This document shows positions 22,810 through 34,676 of a stretch of 64,000 bases of DNA, piece after piece; within the stretch, counting starts at the first letter, position 1, and the number at the start of each line of letters is the position of its first letter. The DNA comes from Taxawa tesnikishii (nom. ined.) (lineage: Eukaryota > Ascomycota > Dothideomycetes > Dothideales), in NCBI GenBank assembly GCA_030247885.1, contig JAPDRO010000022.1:310001-374000 (forward strand), in the 5' to 3' direction. The position numbers and the translations under genes are program-made. The notes beneath the pieces were generated by a model, which worked only from the letters and a program-made list of their open reading frames with translations, had not been told where the DNA came from and made no database searches.

Positions 22810-25800
22810 CTACTTGCCGCCGAGCAGGCCACCGATGACGGGCAGGTTGCTGACAGCGCTGCCGCCCTTCTTCTCCTTCTTCTTGTCTCCGCCAAGGATA
22901 CCACCCAAGCCGAGGCCATTCAGCAGCTTGTTGATACCAAGGCCACCGAGGAGGCCGTTGACCAAACCGCCCAATCCGAGACCGTTGAGCAGCTGGCCGA
23001 CGAGGCCGAGCACACCGGTAAGCAGGAGACCGACTGCTGCCAGGATCTGGAAGAGCGGCTGGGTGAGAAGACCCCAGAGAGGGTTGAGCTTCTTCTTTGC
23101 GTGTGGCATGTCCTGCAGCTTCTTCTTCGCGTTGTCGATGGTCGTGACAACGGTGGTTGTAAGCTCCTTGAGTGTGTCTGCCAGCCTGTACTCCTCCGGC
23201 GAGGCGTCCTTTGATCCTGCTCTTCCCTTTGCCTGCGCGGCAATGTGTCCATCTGGGTCAAGGCCGCGCAGAGAGCCATTGCACTCTTGCAGGATACGAC
23301 CACCCTCCTCGATGAGGGGCTTGACTTGGTTGACAAGCTCTTCTTCGTCGAGCTCTTCCTTCGGCGTACGGTCGGCCTTCTCAATGAGCTGTAGGACAAG
23401 ATGAGTCAGTGTACTGTTGCGACAAGATAAGTGGAAAGCAGGCAATGACTTACCTCAGTGATCTGCTTGCAAATAGGTTGCACCTGCTCAAGGGTCTGCT
23501 GGCAGATGTTGCCCATCTTCTCGGCAATCTGGCGCTCCTCTTCCCTCTTCCTCAACTCCTCCATCTGTTCGGGAGTCAACTCCTCTTCGGGCTCCTCCTC
23601 CTCCTCGGCGATGTTTTCGAGCAGAGTAACCTCGCCGACCTTGTTGCCATCGTTGTCAACGACGTAGCCGTTGTCGTCAACCTCGAGGCCAACGCAGTGG
23701 CCGAGGTCACCAGAAGTGAGTCTGCCCATGACATCGCCGTTCTCGTCACGGACTTCACCTTCCTTGTTGACGCGACGGCCGGACATTGGGTTGATCCTAC
23801 GCTCCTTCTCCTCAGGCTCCCACCTCTCGGCCTTGCCGATGGTGTTGCCGTTCTTGTCCTGGATCTCACCGTCCTCATCGACCGAATGGCTGATAAGCTT
23901 CTTCGGGTCGCCCTCGATGATACGACCGACGATGGAGCCATCGGGCACAACAACCATGCCATCCTTGACAACAGTGAGATTGTCGAAGCCGGCGAAGGGT
24001 CCCTCTGGCTTGTTGTCGGCGCCTTGGACCTTCTCTGCACGACCAATGACGTTTCCGGCGTTGTCCCAGATCTGGCCCTGGCCGTCGACCTTCTTGCCAA
24101 TCATGATAGATGGGTCACCCTCAGCGACGCGACCGACGATGGCACCAGAGCTGTCAACTACGTTGCCCTTCTTGTTGACGGTACAGCCAGCGAGGATGCT
24201 GAGGTCCTCTGCAGCCTGTTCCTCTTCCTGCCATGGCTCGGCGTGGCCCTTGGTGTTGCCGAACTTGTCGACAATGTCACCATCCTCGTCGACGGAGTGG
24301 CCAACAAGCTTCTTGGCGTCACCTTCAGTGATGATACCGACAACGTTGCCCTCGGCGTCTTCGACCTTGCCCTCTTTGTTGACACGGAGACCCTCGAAAC
24401 CAGCAAACGGTCCTTCGGGCTTGGCAACACGCTCGTTCTCTGGCAAGACCTCGCAGCGACCGACGACCTTGCCGGTGTCACCGTGGATGTATCCGTTCTC
24501 GTCGCAACGACGACCGGCCAGCTCCTTGACGTTACCCTCAACGAGCTTACCGATAGGAATCTTGTCCTCATTGACAACGAAGCCTTGCTTGTTAAGCATC
24601 TTGCCATCCAGGATCGAGTTGTCAACAGGAGCAACTTCCTCCTCTTCGACTGGCTCGGCATGGCCCTTAACGTTACCGAACTTGTCGATAATGTCACCAT
24701 CCTCATCGACAGAGTGGCCGACAAGCTTCTTAGGGTTGCCCTCGACGATCTCACCAACGACGTTGCCATCGCTATCCTCGACCTTGCCCTCCTTGTTGAC
24801 ACGGAGACCTTCGAAACCAGCGAATGGTCCCTCAGGCTTAGCGACGCGTTCTTCTTCTGGGAGGACTTCACAACGGCCGACGACCTACACAACAGTATTA
24901 GCATTCCGAGATCATTGCAATTAGAGGTCTATGCGCCTACCTTTCCAGTATCGTTGTAGATGTAGCCGTTAGCGTCACACTTGCGGCCAGCAAGCTCCTT
25001 CGCGTTGCCTTCGACAATCTTACCAATAGGGATCTTATCGTCATTGACGACAAACCCCTGCTTGTTGAGGACCTTTCCATCCAGGATGGAGTTGTCGATT
25101 GGCACCTCCTCTTCCTCCTCAATAGGCTCGGCGTGACCCTTCACGTTTCCGTAACGGTCAAGAATATCGCCATCCTCGTCAACAGCAAGACCGATCAGAC
25201 GCTTAGGGTTACCCTCAACGATCTGGCCGACGATGTTCTCGTCCTCGTCAGCGATCTTGCCGTCTTGGACGACACGGAGACCCTGCAGCCCGGCGAAGAT
25301 ACCCTCAGGCTTAGCGTCACGCTCGTTCTCGGGGATGAGCTCGACGCGGCCAATGACCTGGCCTTGGTCGTTCCAGATCTGGCCCTGGCCGTCGACCTTC
25401 TTACCGGCAAGGTCCTTCGCGCTGCCTTCGACAAGGCGACCGATTGGCACACCCTCGTCACCGATAACCATACCGGCCTTGTTGAGGGTCCTGCCGTTGA
25501 GGATGGACAGGTCGATGGCTTCTGGCTCCGGCTCTGCCTCCTCCTCAGGCTCCTCGTAGCGCTCAGCGTGGCCGACGACGGAACCCTTCTTGTCGAGGAT
25601 GTCTCCGTCTTCATCAACCATACGGCCAACGAGCTTCTTGGCATCGCCCTCGGTGATGACACCAACCCTGTTGCCGTTGTCGTCCTCGACGTAACCATCC
25701 TTGACAACAATAAGGCCCTCAAGACCGGCGAATGGCGCTTCCTCGTCTGGCTCCTCGACCGCGACAGTCTCGGCGCGACCGATAACGTGGCCCTTGTTGT

Positions 25801-28800
25801 CCCAGAACTTGCCCTCAGCATCGGCAGTGATGCCGGATTTGGACAGCTTCTTGGCGTCACCTTCGACAAGCTCACCAACAACGGTGCCGTTGGCGTCGAC
25901 GAGCTTGCCGGACTTGTTACAGGCAAGGCCTTCCAGAACAGAAAGAGGTGGAAGCTGCGGGCCAGTCTCTTGTGCCTCTTCGGCGGCATCCTGAGCGTCC
26001 TCGGCGGCGCCCTCAGCACCCTCTTGGGCGCCCTCAGCATCTTCTTGAGCTTCCTCAGCACCCTCCTGGGCTTCCTCTGCACCCTCTTGGGCCTCTTCGG
26101 CAGCCTCCTGGGCCTCCGCAGCCTCATCGGCGGGAACCTCCTGAGGCAGGGTCTTGACACGACCGATGACATTGCCATCAGCGTCAAGCACCTCTCCCTT
26201 GTCGTTGACCTTCTTGCCAGCGCACTCCTTGAGGTCGCCAGATGCAAGCTCTCCGATCTCTTCACCATCCTCGTTGAGGATCTTGCCCTTCTTGTTGACC
26301 TTCAGGCCCTCAAGGATGTCGAGGTCAGGGATCTTGATCTGTGGTTCCTGTGGCTGTTCCTCTTGAGGCTCCTCCTCAGCCTCCTCTTCTTGCTGCTCTG
26401 GAAGCTCACCCATTTCTTCGAGGAAGGCGTGAGTGGCTGCCTCAGCAGCCTCGCCAGGGATGATGCCGACGCGGCCAATAACCTTGCCGTCCTTGTCGAG
26501 AACCTCGCCGCGGTCGTTGACCTTCTTGCCGGCGCAGTCTTTGACATCTCCCTCGCGGAGCTCGCCAATCTCCTCTCCCTCATCGTCGAGGATCTTGCCC
26601 TTTTGTTCACCTTCTTGCCGTCGAGGATGCGGAGGTCAAGAGGCATAGAGGTCTTGAGCTTCTCAGCGGCGCCCTCGGCAAGACCGACGTTGCCCACGAC
26701 ATCGCCGTCCTGGTTAAGAACCTCGCCCTTCTCGTTGACCTCAAGGTCATTGGCCTTAAGCTCACCAGACTCGAGCTTGTCCTTGAGGGACTGGCTGTCG
26801 ATGTCGGCAAGAACGTTACCGGCAGCGTCGGTGATCTCACCGGCGTCGTTGAGCTCTCTGCCTTGAAGAGCCTCGAGGCCAGGCAGCTGGTCCTCAATGC
26901 CTTCGGCAGCGTCCTGAGCGCCCTCGGCGGCATCCTTAGCTCCTTCGGCGGCATCCTTGGCACCCTCAGCGGCCTCCTTGGTGTCATCACCAGCTTGGTC
27001 CTGGGTCTGGTCGATCAGATCGGCGGCGTCCCCGTGAATCTTGGCGTGGCCAACAACGTTGCCGTCTTGGTCGATGAACTCGCCATTGTCGTTCAAGGTG
27101 GCGCTCATGAGCTCCTGCGGATCGCCATCGGTAACCTGGCCGACAGTGTTGCCTTCGTCGTCGTAGATGAGACCGGTAGGATCGCAGGTAAGTCCGTTCA
27201 GAATATCGAGACCGGGCAGGCGCGAACCCCGTTGGGCCTGCTCCTGCGCGCCGTCCTCAAGATCCTCAACATCGGGGATCCGGTCGTAGACCTCCTCGGG
27301 AAGGTCTGCCGGAAGCTCACCCTTGGCCTTGAGCTCGGCAAGCTGCCTCTGAACCTCCTCGGGGAGAAGCTCAACACGACCAACAAGGTCGCCGTCGTCA
27401 TCAAGGATCTCGCCGTCATCGCCAATTGGGTAACCAACAAGGTCTTCAGCATCACCCTCGACGAGCTTGCCGATGGGCTTGCCCTCTGCGTTGGAGACAA
27501 TGCCGTCTTCGGCCACCTCAAGACCCTTGAGTTCGGAGAGGTCGAGTTGCTGAGAGAGGTCGGGAAGCTCACCGTCGGCAGCACCTTCGGCGGTTTCCTG
27601 GGCCTCATCAGCAGCACCCTCTGCGGTGTCCTTGACACCGTCCGTGGCGTCGCCAGCAGTGTCCTTGACGCCGTCTGCAGCCTCGCCAGCCTGGTCAGCG
27701 GCATCACCAGCAGTCTCCTCGGCACCCTCGGCTGTCTCGCCAGCCTTGTCGGCGACGTCGGCGGCAGTGTCCTGAGCACCCTCAGCAACTTCGCCTGCCT
27801 TCTCTGCAACATCACCAGCAGCGTCGGCAGCACCATCAGTGGCATCGTCTGCAGTGTCCTGCGCCTGTTCGGCAGTCTCCTGGGCTTGGTCTGCGACGTC
27901 ACCGGCAGTCTTCTGAGCATCCTCAGGCGCCTCTTGTGCAGCCTTGGAGGGATCTTGTGCAGCCTTGCCAGCAAGACCGGAAGCCTTGCCAGCCAGGCCC
28001 TTGGCACCGCTCAAGAGCTGACCACCCTGTTGCTCGGCGCCGCCCTGGGCCTTATCGGCAGTCTCCTGGGCCTTGTCCTGGGCATCGTTTGCAGCCTCCT
28101 GTGCGTCGTCGGCGGTCTTCTCGGCGGTCTCCTGCGCGTCGTCGGTAGTGTCGTCCGCGGTGTCATCCGCGGTGTCATCCGCGGTGTCGTCCGCAGTGTC
28201 GTCAGCGGTGTCACCAGCCTTCTCGGTCGCGTCGTCGGCCACATCCTCGGCCTCGTCACCGGCTTCCTGAGCGGTATCCTCAGCACCGGCAGCAGTGTCG
28301 TCATCGTCGTCAACCGGTTTGGGCTCTTGCTCCTGGAGGCCTTCCTGGGCCTGGTCTCCTTCCTGGGAGACCTTGGAGAGCGGACCCTCGTCGTCATCGT
28401 CGTTATCGTCGTCATCACCACCCTCGGTGGCTGGGGTATCTTGCATCTCGACCTTGCTGGCCTCCTGGGGCGCGTCCTGTGCCTTCTCGGTGGCACCTTC
28501 GGCAGCCTTGCCGGCCTGCTCCTGCGCTCCCTGCGCAGCGTCCTTGGCGTCCTCTGCCTTCTGACTGACGTCACCAACCTCTGGTTGTTGGGGGCTGATG
28601 GCGTCTCTGTCTCTGGCTTGCTCACGTCAGGCGCCTGCGGTTTCGAAGGCGTGTTCTTCGTCGCTTGGCCAGCCGGTGATGATTGTGCGGCTTGTCCAAG
28701 CTTGGAAGTCTGACTGCTCTGAGGTTTCCTACCGAGCTTCGTAGGGGTCTTTGGGGCGCCGCCCGTTGCCTTACCAGCTGCTGGAGATGGAGCCATGGTC

Positions 28801-28919
28801 TTGGAGGTACGTTCGGTTTGCGGAGTAGAAGTTCGTGAGCGTTGTTTAGCGGTGGGAGAAGACCTATTCGGGGTAGGAGGGAACGAATAGTATGCGTATG
28901 AAGATGAGTTGCTACTCAT
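22810..28919 (-). CDS. Giant DUF3659 repeat / LEA-like protein with hydrophobic C-terminus
   Basis: Exons 28919-24941, 24884-23454 and 23388-22810; 1,996 residues. Order: Ser/Pro/Thr/Lys-rich N-terminus; an LEA-like stretch with DDTADDTADDTADDT and QETAEKTADDAQEAANDAQD type repeats; about 16 DUF3659 units of about 60-70 residues, each built like ILDGK-VNKKGKILNEDG-IGELxxGD and KVDEDGDILDKxGNVIGRAE; then a helical C-terminus with a Gly/Leu-rich, membrane-like region (GLGLGGLVNGLLGGLGINKL). Family knowledge: such proteins occur widely in filamentous fungi, and LEA repeats are linked to desiccation tolerance; the DUF3659 role is unknown. Frame breaks at plus-strand T run 26601-26604 and G run 28590-28594, each one base short. 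With both filled, all three exons are whole codons. Units 10-11 and 12-13 are near copies. Confidence 0.9.
23455..25100 (-). repeat. Coding tandem array of DUF3659 units (best-conserved part)
   Basis: Repeat units are read continuously here at the protein level. The block starting NSILDGKVLNKQGFVVNDD (about 25.1 kb) and the block starting NSILDGKMLNKQGFVVNED (about 24.62 kb) are each followed by a PFAGFEGLRVNKEGKVED unit. This indicates duplication of a two-unit block of roughly 475 bp. Further units extend to about 27.55 kb. Confidence 0.85.
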
Positions 28920-31900
28920 ACAATTAAATTAGGGTAGAGTTGGGTGTAAGTGGGAAAATGAGGAAGGAAGTGGCTAGTGATCAGGCATGCAAGAGTAATA
29001 TAGCTGCAAGTCAGGGGGATGGGGCACAGGGCATACAGAGCAGCAGCTTGGAAGGACAGGTCGCCAGCGTCGTCTTCCCAGCATGACGTACTGATAGTCA
29101 AGTGCTGGCGAGGGATGAAGCGTAGCTCGGCAGCTCGCGCCCCATGTGGCCTTGATGCAGAGCCAATGGCTGCGGAAGCAGGTTTTGCGGCGCTCCGCTC
29201 ACGTTACGCAGACGGGAGCTATGCCCGGTACAGGGGAGTTAAGCTCTCCTAGAGGCAGGCTTCGTGTGTTTCTCAGCGTTTTTGTTGGAGGCGTTGCGTC
29301 ACAGCTGCAGGGATTGAGCGACTCGCGCTGCAAGCGATCCACTGCACCGGAGTCTGGGAAACATTTCGCATGCGCCTCTCAACTGGGGCACAGAGCGCGG
29401 GCTGGGGCATGTGTGGCTGGCATGAAGCCAGGCCCCTACTAATCGTCGATGGCCGCGTGTGGAGTGAAATGTTTAGCGTCGGGAAGAGTTGCAGTCATGA
29501 TCGAGAAGTCGGCTGGCCCGCTGGCCGTCTGGCTGCTGTGGGGACTGTGCCGTCTCTTGTGGCTGATGGGATTGCCATCCTTGCCACACCTTCATGCTAA
29601 CAAGTGCATGTTGCGACTCGTCGAGAGCTACGGGATATGATGGTGTGCGACCGCATTGGCGAATCAGCACGACCAACACGGGTTTCCAGCCGCGGTAGCC
29701 TGTTTCTGTTACTCGTAACGCTCAATTCGTGCAGATTGTGAGGTTGGGCCGGCGCAGGATGTTCCTTTGTGCATGCGGTTGTGTGGACGTGATTGGCGAC
29801 CAATTCGCCGATCGCCAGAAACCCCCAAGGCCAGGAAGAGGGTCGGATCGACGCAAACCTGAGGTGGCTTATGTCATGGCTCGTCTTGTGGCTGGGGCCA
29901 ACTCTCTGTTAGCTTTCGGACACCACACGTGTCGCTGGTGAGAGCGTGTTTGCGCAATCGGGGAGTTTGGGCTTGCTCGAGTCTCGACTGTCAAGCGCTG
30001 GTGTGGGTCAGCAAGAGATATGAACTTTTTCCGTTCGTTCAGCCGCAATTGAGCCTTGAGTGAGACAATGGGGAAATGTCTGAGGCGTTGCCATTTGCCC
30101 AAACGATTGCCGCGAGCCGCTCAAGCCACTGTTAGTTTCAGAGTGCTTGACATCAACGGCTTCGTAAGAGACGTGTCGCGTTCTTGATTCTCTCCAGGGT
30201 CTTGCGCGTCAGCCGTGTCGAATTCAATTACACTTCCGCTTCCATCCTGGTCGCAGCACATCATCGGACAGAAAGGAATAGCGTACTAGCCACCTCCTGG
30301 CCGTACCTGCAGTGATGTCAAACTCCGTCTCAGACTCCATGCTTCTTGATCGTCGGCGAAGCTCTTCGCCGTGCCCATTGAACTCGTTGCGGCTCGTTGC
30401 CATATTCGCGAGACGGGTATCGGAACGCGAAAACCTCCAGGTCTGCCATGCTTTGAGCCGTTTGAAGTAAAACGGATGACGTGAATCTGACAACGCGTAC
30501 CGAAGTCACTGCCAGGTCCCTTCTGCAACAACGTAACACACTATGGATTTGGAGTAATTGTCAGGAGAGGGATGTAACCTTGTACGCAATTCCAAGCCGA
30601 ACGCATCCGCATTGGATCTCAACTATTCAATTGTTGCTGGTTGCAGAGTACTGCTAGCAAATATCAACAGATCCACGACGACTGGGGGGCAGAAAAGGCC
30701 AGTTACGCGCTCGGGTCCGTGCAGCGTCGATGCTATGAAAGTAGTGCTCCGATCATGGAAGCTGTAGAATGATGAGAACATGGACGCTTAGTCTTGTGTC
30801 GAAAGACGACTTTTGACAAGAGGATTTGCCGTTCGGATCAGATAGTCGCACTGTTGTAGAGAGAGGTGTAAGTGAAGATACGTGGTGGGAGCCGCGCCTA
30901 CCGGATTAAGGGGAGAAACGAGAGAGCAGAACAGGAACAGCGTAGATTCAAGGTAGAGTAGGGAGGAAGCATACGTAAACGCATGAAAGTGCACGAAAGA
31001 GAATGTAGGATGGAAGAGACGCCAAGGAGGCGAGAACTGCAGTTGTTTCCCTTGTTCTTTCCCAATGTGCAACCTCGCTCCTTCCCTACATGGTTGCGCG
31101 ACACATCCAATCACAGAAGCTGTGGAGCAGGACAGAACCCATACAAATCCGCCCAACAGCGTGAAGCCTGAGTATGGTGTCAATCAGTAGTCCATCCTTG
31201 CACGGCTGTAGAGGCCGAGTTTCGCAACACCGATTCCTTCCGCTCAGTGGCATCGTCGACGTTCAGTGGAAAAGAGGAGGTGAGGGTATGGTTGTTCAAC
31301 TGCAGAGCTGGCGGAAGGTTCCTGTTGATGGTTTAACAATTCACCTGGTAATCTCGTCCACGAGGGGTGGTCGTGAAGCTTTCAATAAGTAAAGAGCGGT
31401 TATAGCGCGTGGATGAGGCACCGAGAATTTCATTGGTTGTATTTCCGAAAAGCAGGCAGGACTCCAATGTTCCATCCACTATTTTATTTTCCGTCCTGGT
31501 GCGGTTTACCACGGTGCATTGGGACGTGGTCGTGACAGCGTGAAAGACGAGTACGCTTCCAACAATGAACCAGACAATGTCTACCGGACGCAAGATCAGC
31601 CCCTTCCCATACCAGCTCAGCCGAATACAACTAATGCACATCAGCTGCAAGCATGTGCAAGTGCCACGCGAGCAGCAAAGGTCGATCAGATCGCTGCATA
31701 CCGTTCAGGAAGAAAACTTGTGGTAGACCTTCTGCCTGCGTAGCTGTAATCGGTATATCTGATATTTACAGCGCGAGTGTTGCATCACATTATCGCTCAG
31801 CGCCTCTGGTAGCGTTGTCACTGGAGGTATGTTTAGTGGCAAGGTTTTCCCTCCCATTTCTGCATGTTCAAGCAATCCCTGTCTAATAGATCGCGTGCGA

Positions 31901-32321
31901 AAGATCCCATCAAGATTGTTCGATACGGTCCCACTCACTGCATCGGTCCAAGGCTGGTCATGGAAGGGGCGAGAACGAATGCCGTTTGTTGTGCGTTCTT
32001 GTGAAGTACTCTTCATCTTCGAAAGGATTTATTGAACGCGTCAAGGGTGTTGCTAAGAGATGACCAGCCCAACATTTAACCTGGAAGACTAGCCGCGGGA
32101 CTGAGAGAGGCAATAGGGGCCGTACTGCATCGATTGCAACGTTTGTTGCATCTCTGATGACCAGCCGAGCATTCTTGCAGTGGTACCGAGTTGACACATG
32201 AGGTCGGTACAACGTCTTCAACAACCCATTAGTTGATGTTAAATCTAACTCAGAAGTCCGACTCCTCGACCACATCGCCGGCGTCATCTTCCGTGCTCCG
32301 AGCTCGGGCGTCGGGCAAGGT
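28920..32321. other. Gene-poor stretch
   Basis: 3.4 kb without a gene that can be supported. Both strands have only short, overlapping open frames with no conserved motif, signal peptide plus splice signal, or repeat structure. It includes the upstream region of the DUF3659 gene at its left end and the 3' flank of the phosphatase gene at its right. Non-coding RNA genes or decayed elements cannot be ruled out by eye. Confidence 0.5.
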
Positions 32322-33985
32322 CTATCTATAATCCACAGTGCCTGGCTCACCCGCCGTGATAGTACCATCGTAGTCATTCCCATTATCCGGCCGCGTGATC
32401 GTGTAGTTGCCAAAGCATGCAAAATCGTAATTGCTCAGCTCGTACGCACTATCCTGGCTCGCGAGGAAGGCCTCCATTGCACACAGACCATCCGTCCTAC
32501 CCACACACTGGCCGCCGCGGATCGTGTCGAGTGGCAAGATACCGTTGTTAAGCCTCATGCGGATAAACTTGCTCGACGCGTTTGCGGCGTTGTAGCCGTA
32601 TTGACTGGAATAGTATTGCGTGCGGTGCTGGTGTACGGGAGCTGGATCGGGGTCGGAGCAGCCAATGACTTCGGTGATGAGGCGGGCGCCGAAGGGCGTT
32701 AGTTTCGAGAGCACGAAGTGCCGAGCTGGATCAGGGGAATTGGGTTAGGCTTGGAGCTTCGCGGAAGTAGTCGAGGGACATGGCTGTCATGACGCTGATG
32801 ATTATGTCGTCATGGCTGAAGTCTGCGTAGAAGGGACGGCCGAGGGGAAAGTCGGTAGGGTTGTCCGTGATGGTGCTGTTCACGGAGCTGTTCGAGGAAT
32901 AGATGTATTGGTTTGTGAGGCGCGCGAGCAGTTCCTGCAGGTAACCAATGCCCTGAGCCCGGCCTGTGGGATTGCCGTATCCGTAATCGTAATAGTAGAG
33001 AATATCCAGCGTGTTCTCGAATCCGGCCCATTCGTCTTCTGTAAAGAGGCCACAGAAGTCGGAAGAGCCAATGTATCCGCTCTCGTAGGCACAGATGCTC
33101 TGCATCGCGTATGTATCATTGACCGTGAATGTGAAGCCTGACGGTGCATATGCCTGCATACGAGCAGTCGCGTTTCCGAGGTAGAGCGGCAGATAGTGCT
33201 CGAGATCCATATCACCCAGATCGCCGATGCCAGACACATAATCATTGAAGCATGAGTCGTAGGAAGCAAGAGTGTTGTTCTCTGTACCGCCCTCCGGGAT
33301 GATGACCACATCGAAAAGGTCTCCGGAAGTGAAGTTGGACAGTGCCGGGTCCGGCACAGCTTGGAAGCTGGTCCCAAAGAAACCAAGCGCCCAATTGATC
33401 TGGCTGTTCTCGATACGGCTTTGGCTGGTGGTACGCAGGACCGGCTTCGCTTGCCCGCTTCCGTTATAAGCAAGTTGAGCTACTGTTGCATTGTAGAGCG
33501 CTCTCCCATATCTGTTCCAGAACGCGACACCTGATGAGAACTCGGTGGCCGCCCCCAGACCGGTAAGCAGAGATTCTCCCATGATGTACTGGTAGGAATT
33601 CAGGAAGGCCAGGGGCCCAGTAAACAGCTGCGTGGAGTTGGCTGCAGTCCAGTTCTGCACCTTGCTGGCAAAGTTCTCGTCGTTCAACCCGTCATCATAG
33701 TAAGCGGTCGGAAAGCGGTTTGCGTGGCGTTGGAGCGTGTGCACTTGTTCGACCTGGCATCCCGATGGGAGTCCAACATCCTGGACACCGAAGAGGTTTT
33801 CTGCGTTGTCGGAGTAAGGAGTGATTTGACCTACAATTCGGTGTCAGTAGACCTTTGACGTACGAAGGCCCCGATTCCTTACCCCAATATTGAGAAATGG
33901 CGCCAATGTCAGTGATTACACCAGCGGCAGAGCCTACGGCAGCCCAAGTGCCTACAGCAAGGCACAACGAAACTCTTCCCACCAT
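32322..33985 (-). CDS. Secreted histidine acid phosphatase (phytase-like)
   Basis: Exon 1 33985-33883, intron 33831-33882, exon 2 33830-32322; about 537 residues. The signal peptide is MVGRVSLCLAVGTWAAVGSA. The active-site motif is QRHANRFPTAYYD, fitting RHxxRxP, with Ala where most members have Gly. The proton-donor motif is FSHDDI near the C-terminus. Many Asn-X-Ser/Thr sites and Cys residues suit an extracellular glycoprotein. Family knowledge: these enzymes hydrolyse phosphate monoesters, including phytate, at acid pH. The frame breaks after SLTQFP (plus-strand G run about 32734-32737). Adding two bases, or removing one, restores PDPARHFVLSKLTPFGARLI, which the family has at this point. 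It is divergent from Hbs1 across 691 bp. Confidence 0.9.
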
Positions 33986-34676
33986 AGTGGAATTGAAAAT
34001 GGAGGAACAGAAGACAGAGCGGCAGAAGACAGCTTTTGAATGTGCATGGCTGGCGGTCTATCAGTGCATCATGCCGGCGGATCCCCATCAGAGTCGAACT
34101 GCATAGGGAAAGGCGTGGCAGACACCCTGATTGTGATTCGCGGCTGATCACTGCTGTGCAGGAGCGATGCCGGGTTGCCTTTGCAGAAGCGGCAGAAGAG
34201 GCTGGAGTCTCTGGAGTAGCGAAAGACTTATTTGCCGAGCCCGATCAGCAGCGGTATAAGCATCCCGTCGCATACCACAAGATGTGGCAGACCTCGGCAG
34301 ACGATGCTTGGAGTACCGCACCTTACCTCAGCTTAGCGTAATCGAGACAGGCCTGCCTTTGCATGCGGGTTTACTGGGCGATTCACCTCCTCAGGAAGAG
34401 CTGCAACCCGTGAATCTCACGGTCGAAGCAGCCGCCATTTGAATGACGTAACCACGCCTTATCGATTAAGATTCCACCCTTCACCGAGGGGCAGGCACGG
34501 AATTGGGTCTCCATGCAGTCTTCAATAAGTCTGTGTGCCGAACTGCCCAAGAACATCCACCGCGAGCGAAGGACTCAAGTGCTCCGCCGCTTCTTTGCAC
34601 TGACTGGCTCGCTGAAAGACAGCATTCCTATTGCGTACCAGAACCGTTTACTACTTCCCTATCGGTTACTACAAGC
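33986..34676. other. Intergenic, divergent promoters (phosphatase / Hbs1)
   Basis: 691 bp between opposed start codons. No gene supported and no specific regulatory motif claimed. Confidence 0.55.

Noticed and set aside
24441-25100. Repeat array as a CRISPR or satellite
   Set aside because: The units are coding, in frame and diverged mainly at third positions; they are protein-domain repeats.
23409-28713. Very long open frames (up to about 600 codons) on the plus strand opposite the DUF3659 gene
   Set aside because: They mirror the biased codon use of the repeats on the minus strand (Leu/Val/Ser-rich shadows) and have no splice signals or family; the minus strand has clear repeats.
28920-32321. 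Possible decayed mobile element in the gene-poor gap
   Set aside because: No terminal repeats, polymerase, integrase or transposase motifs were recognised on either strand.
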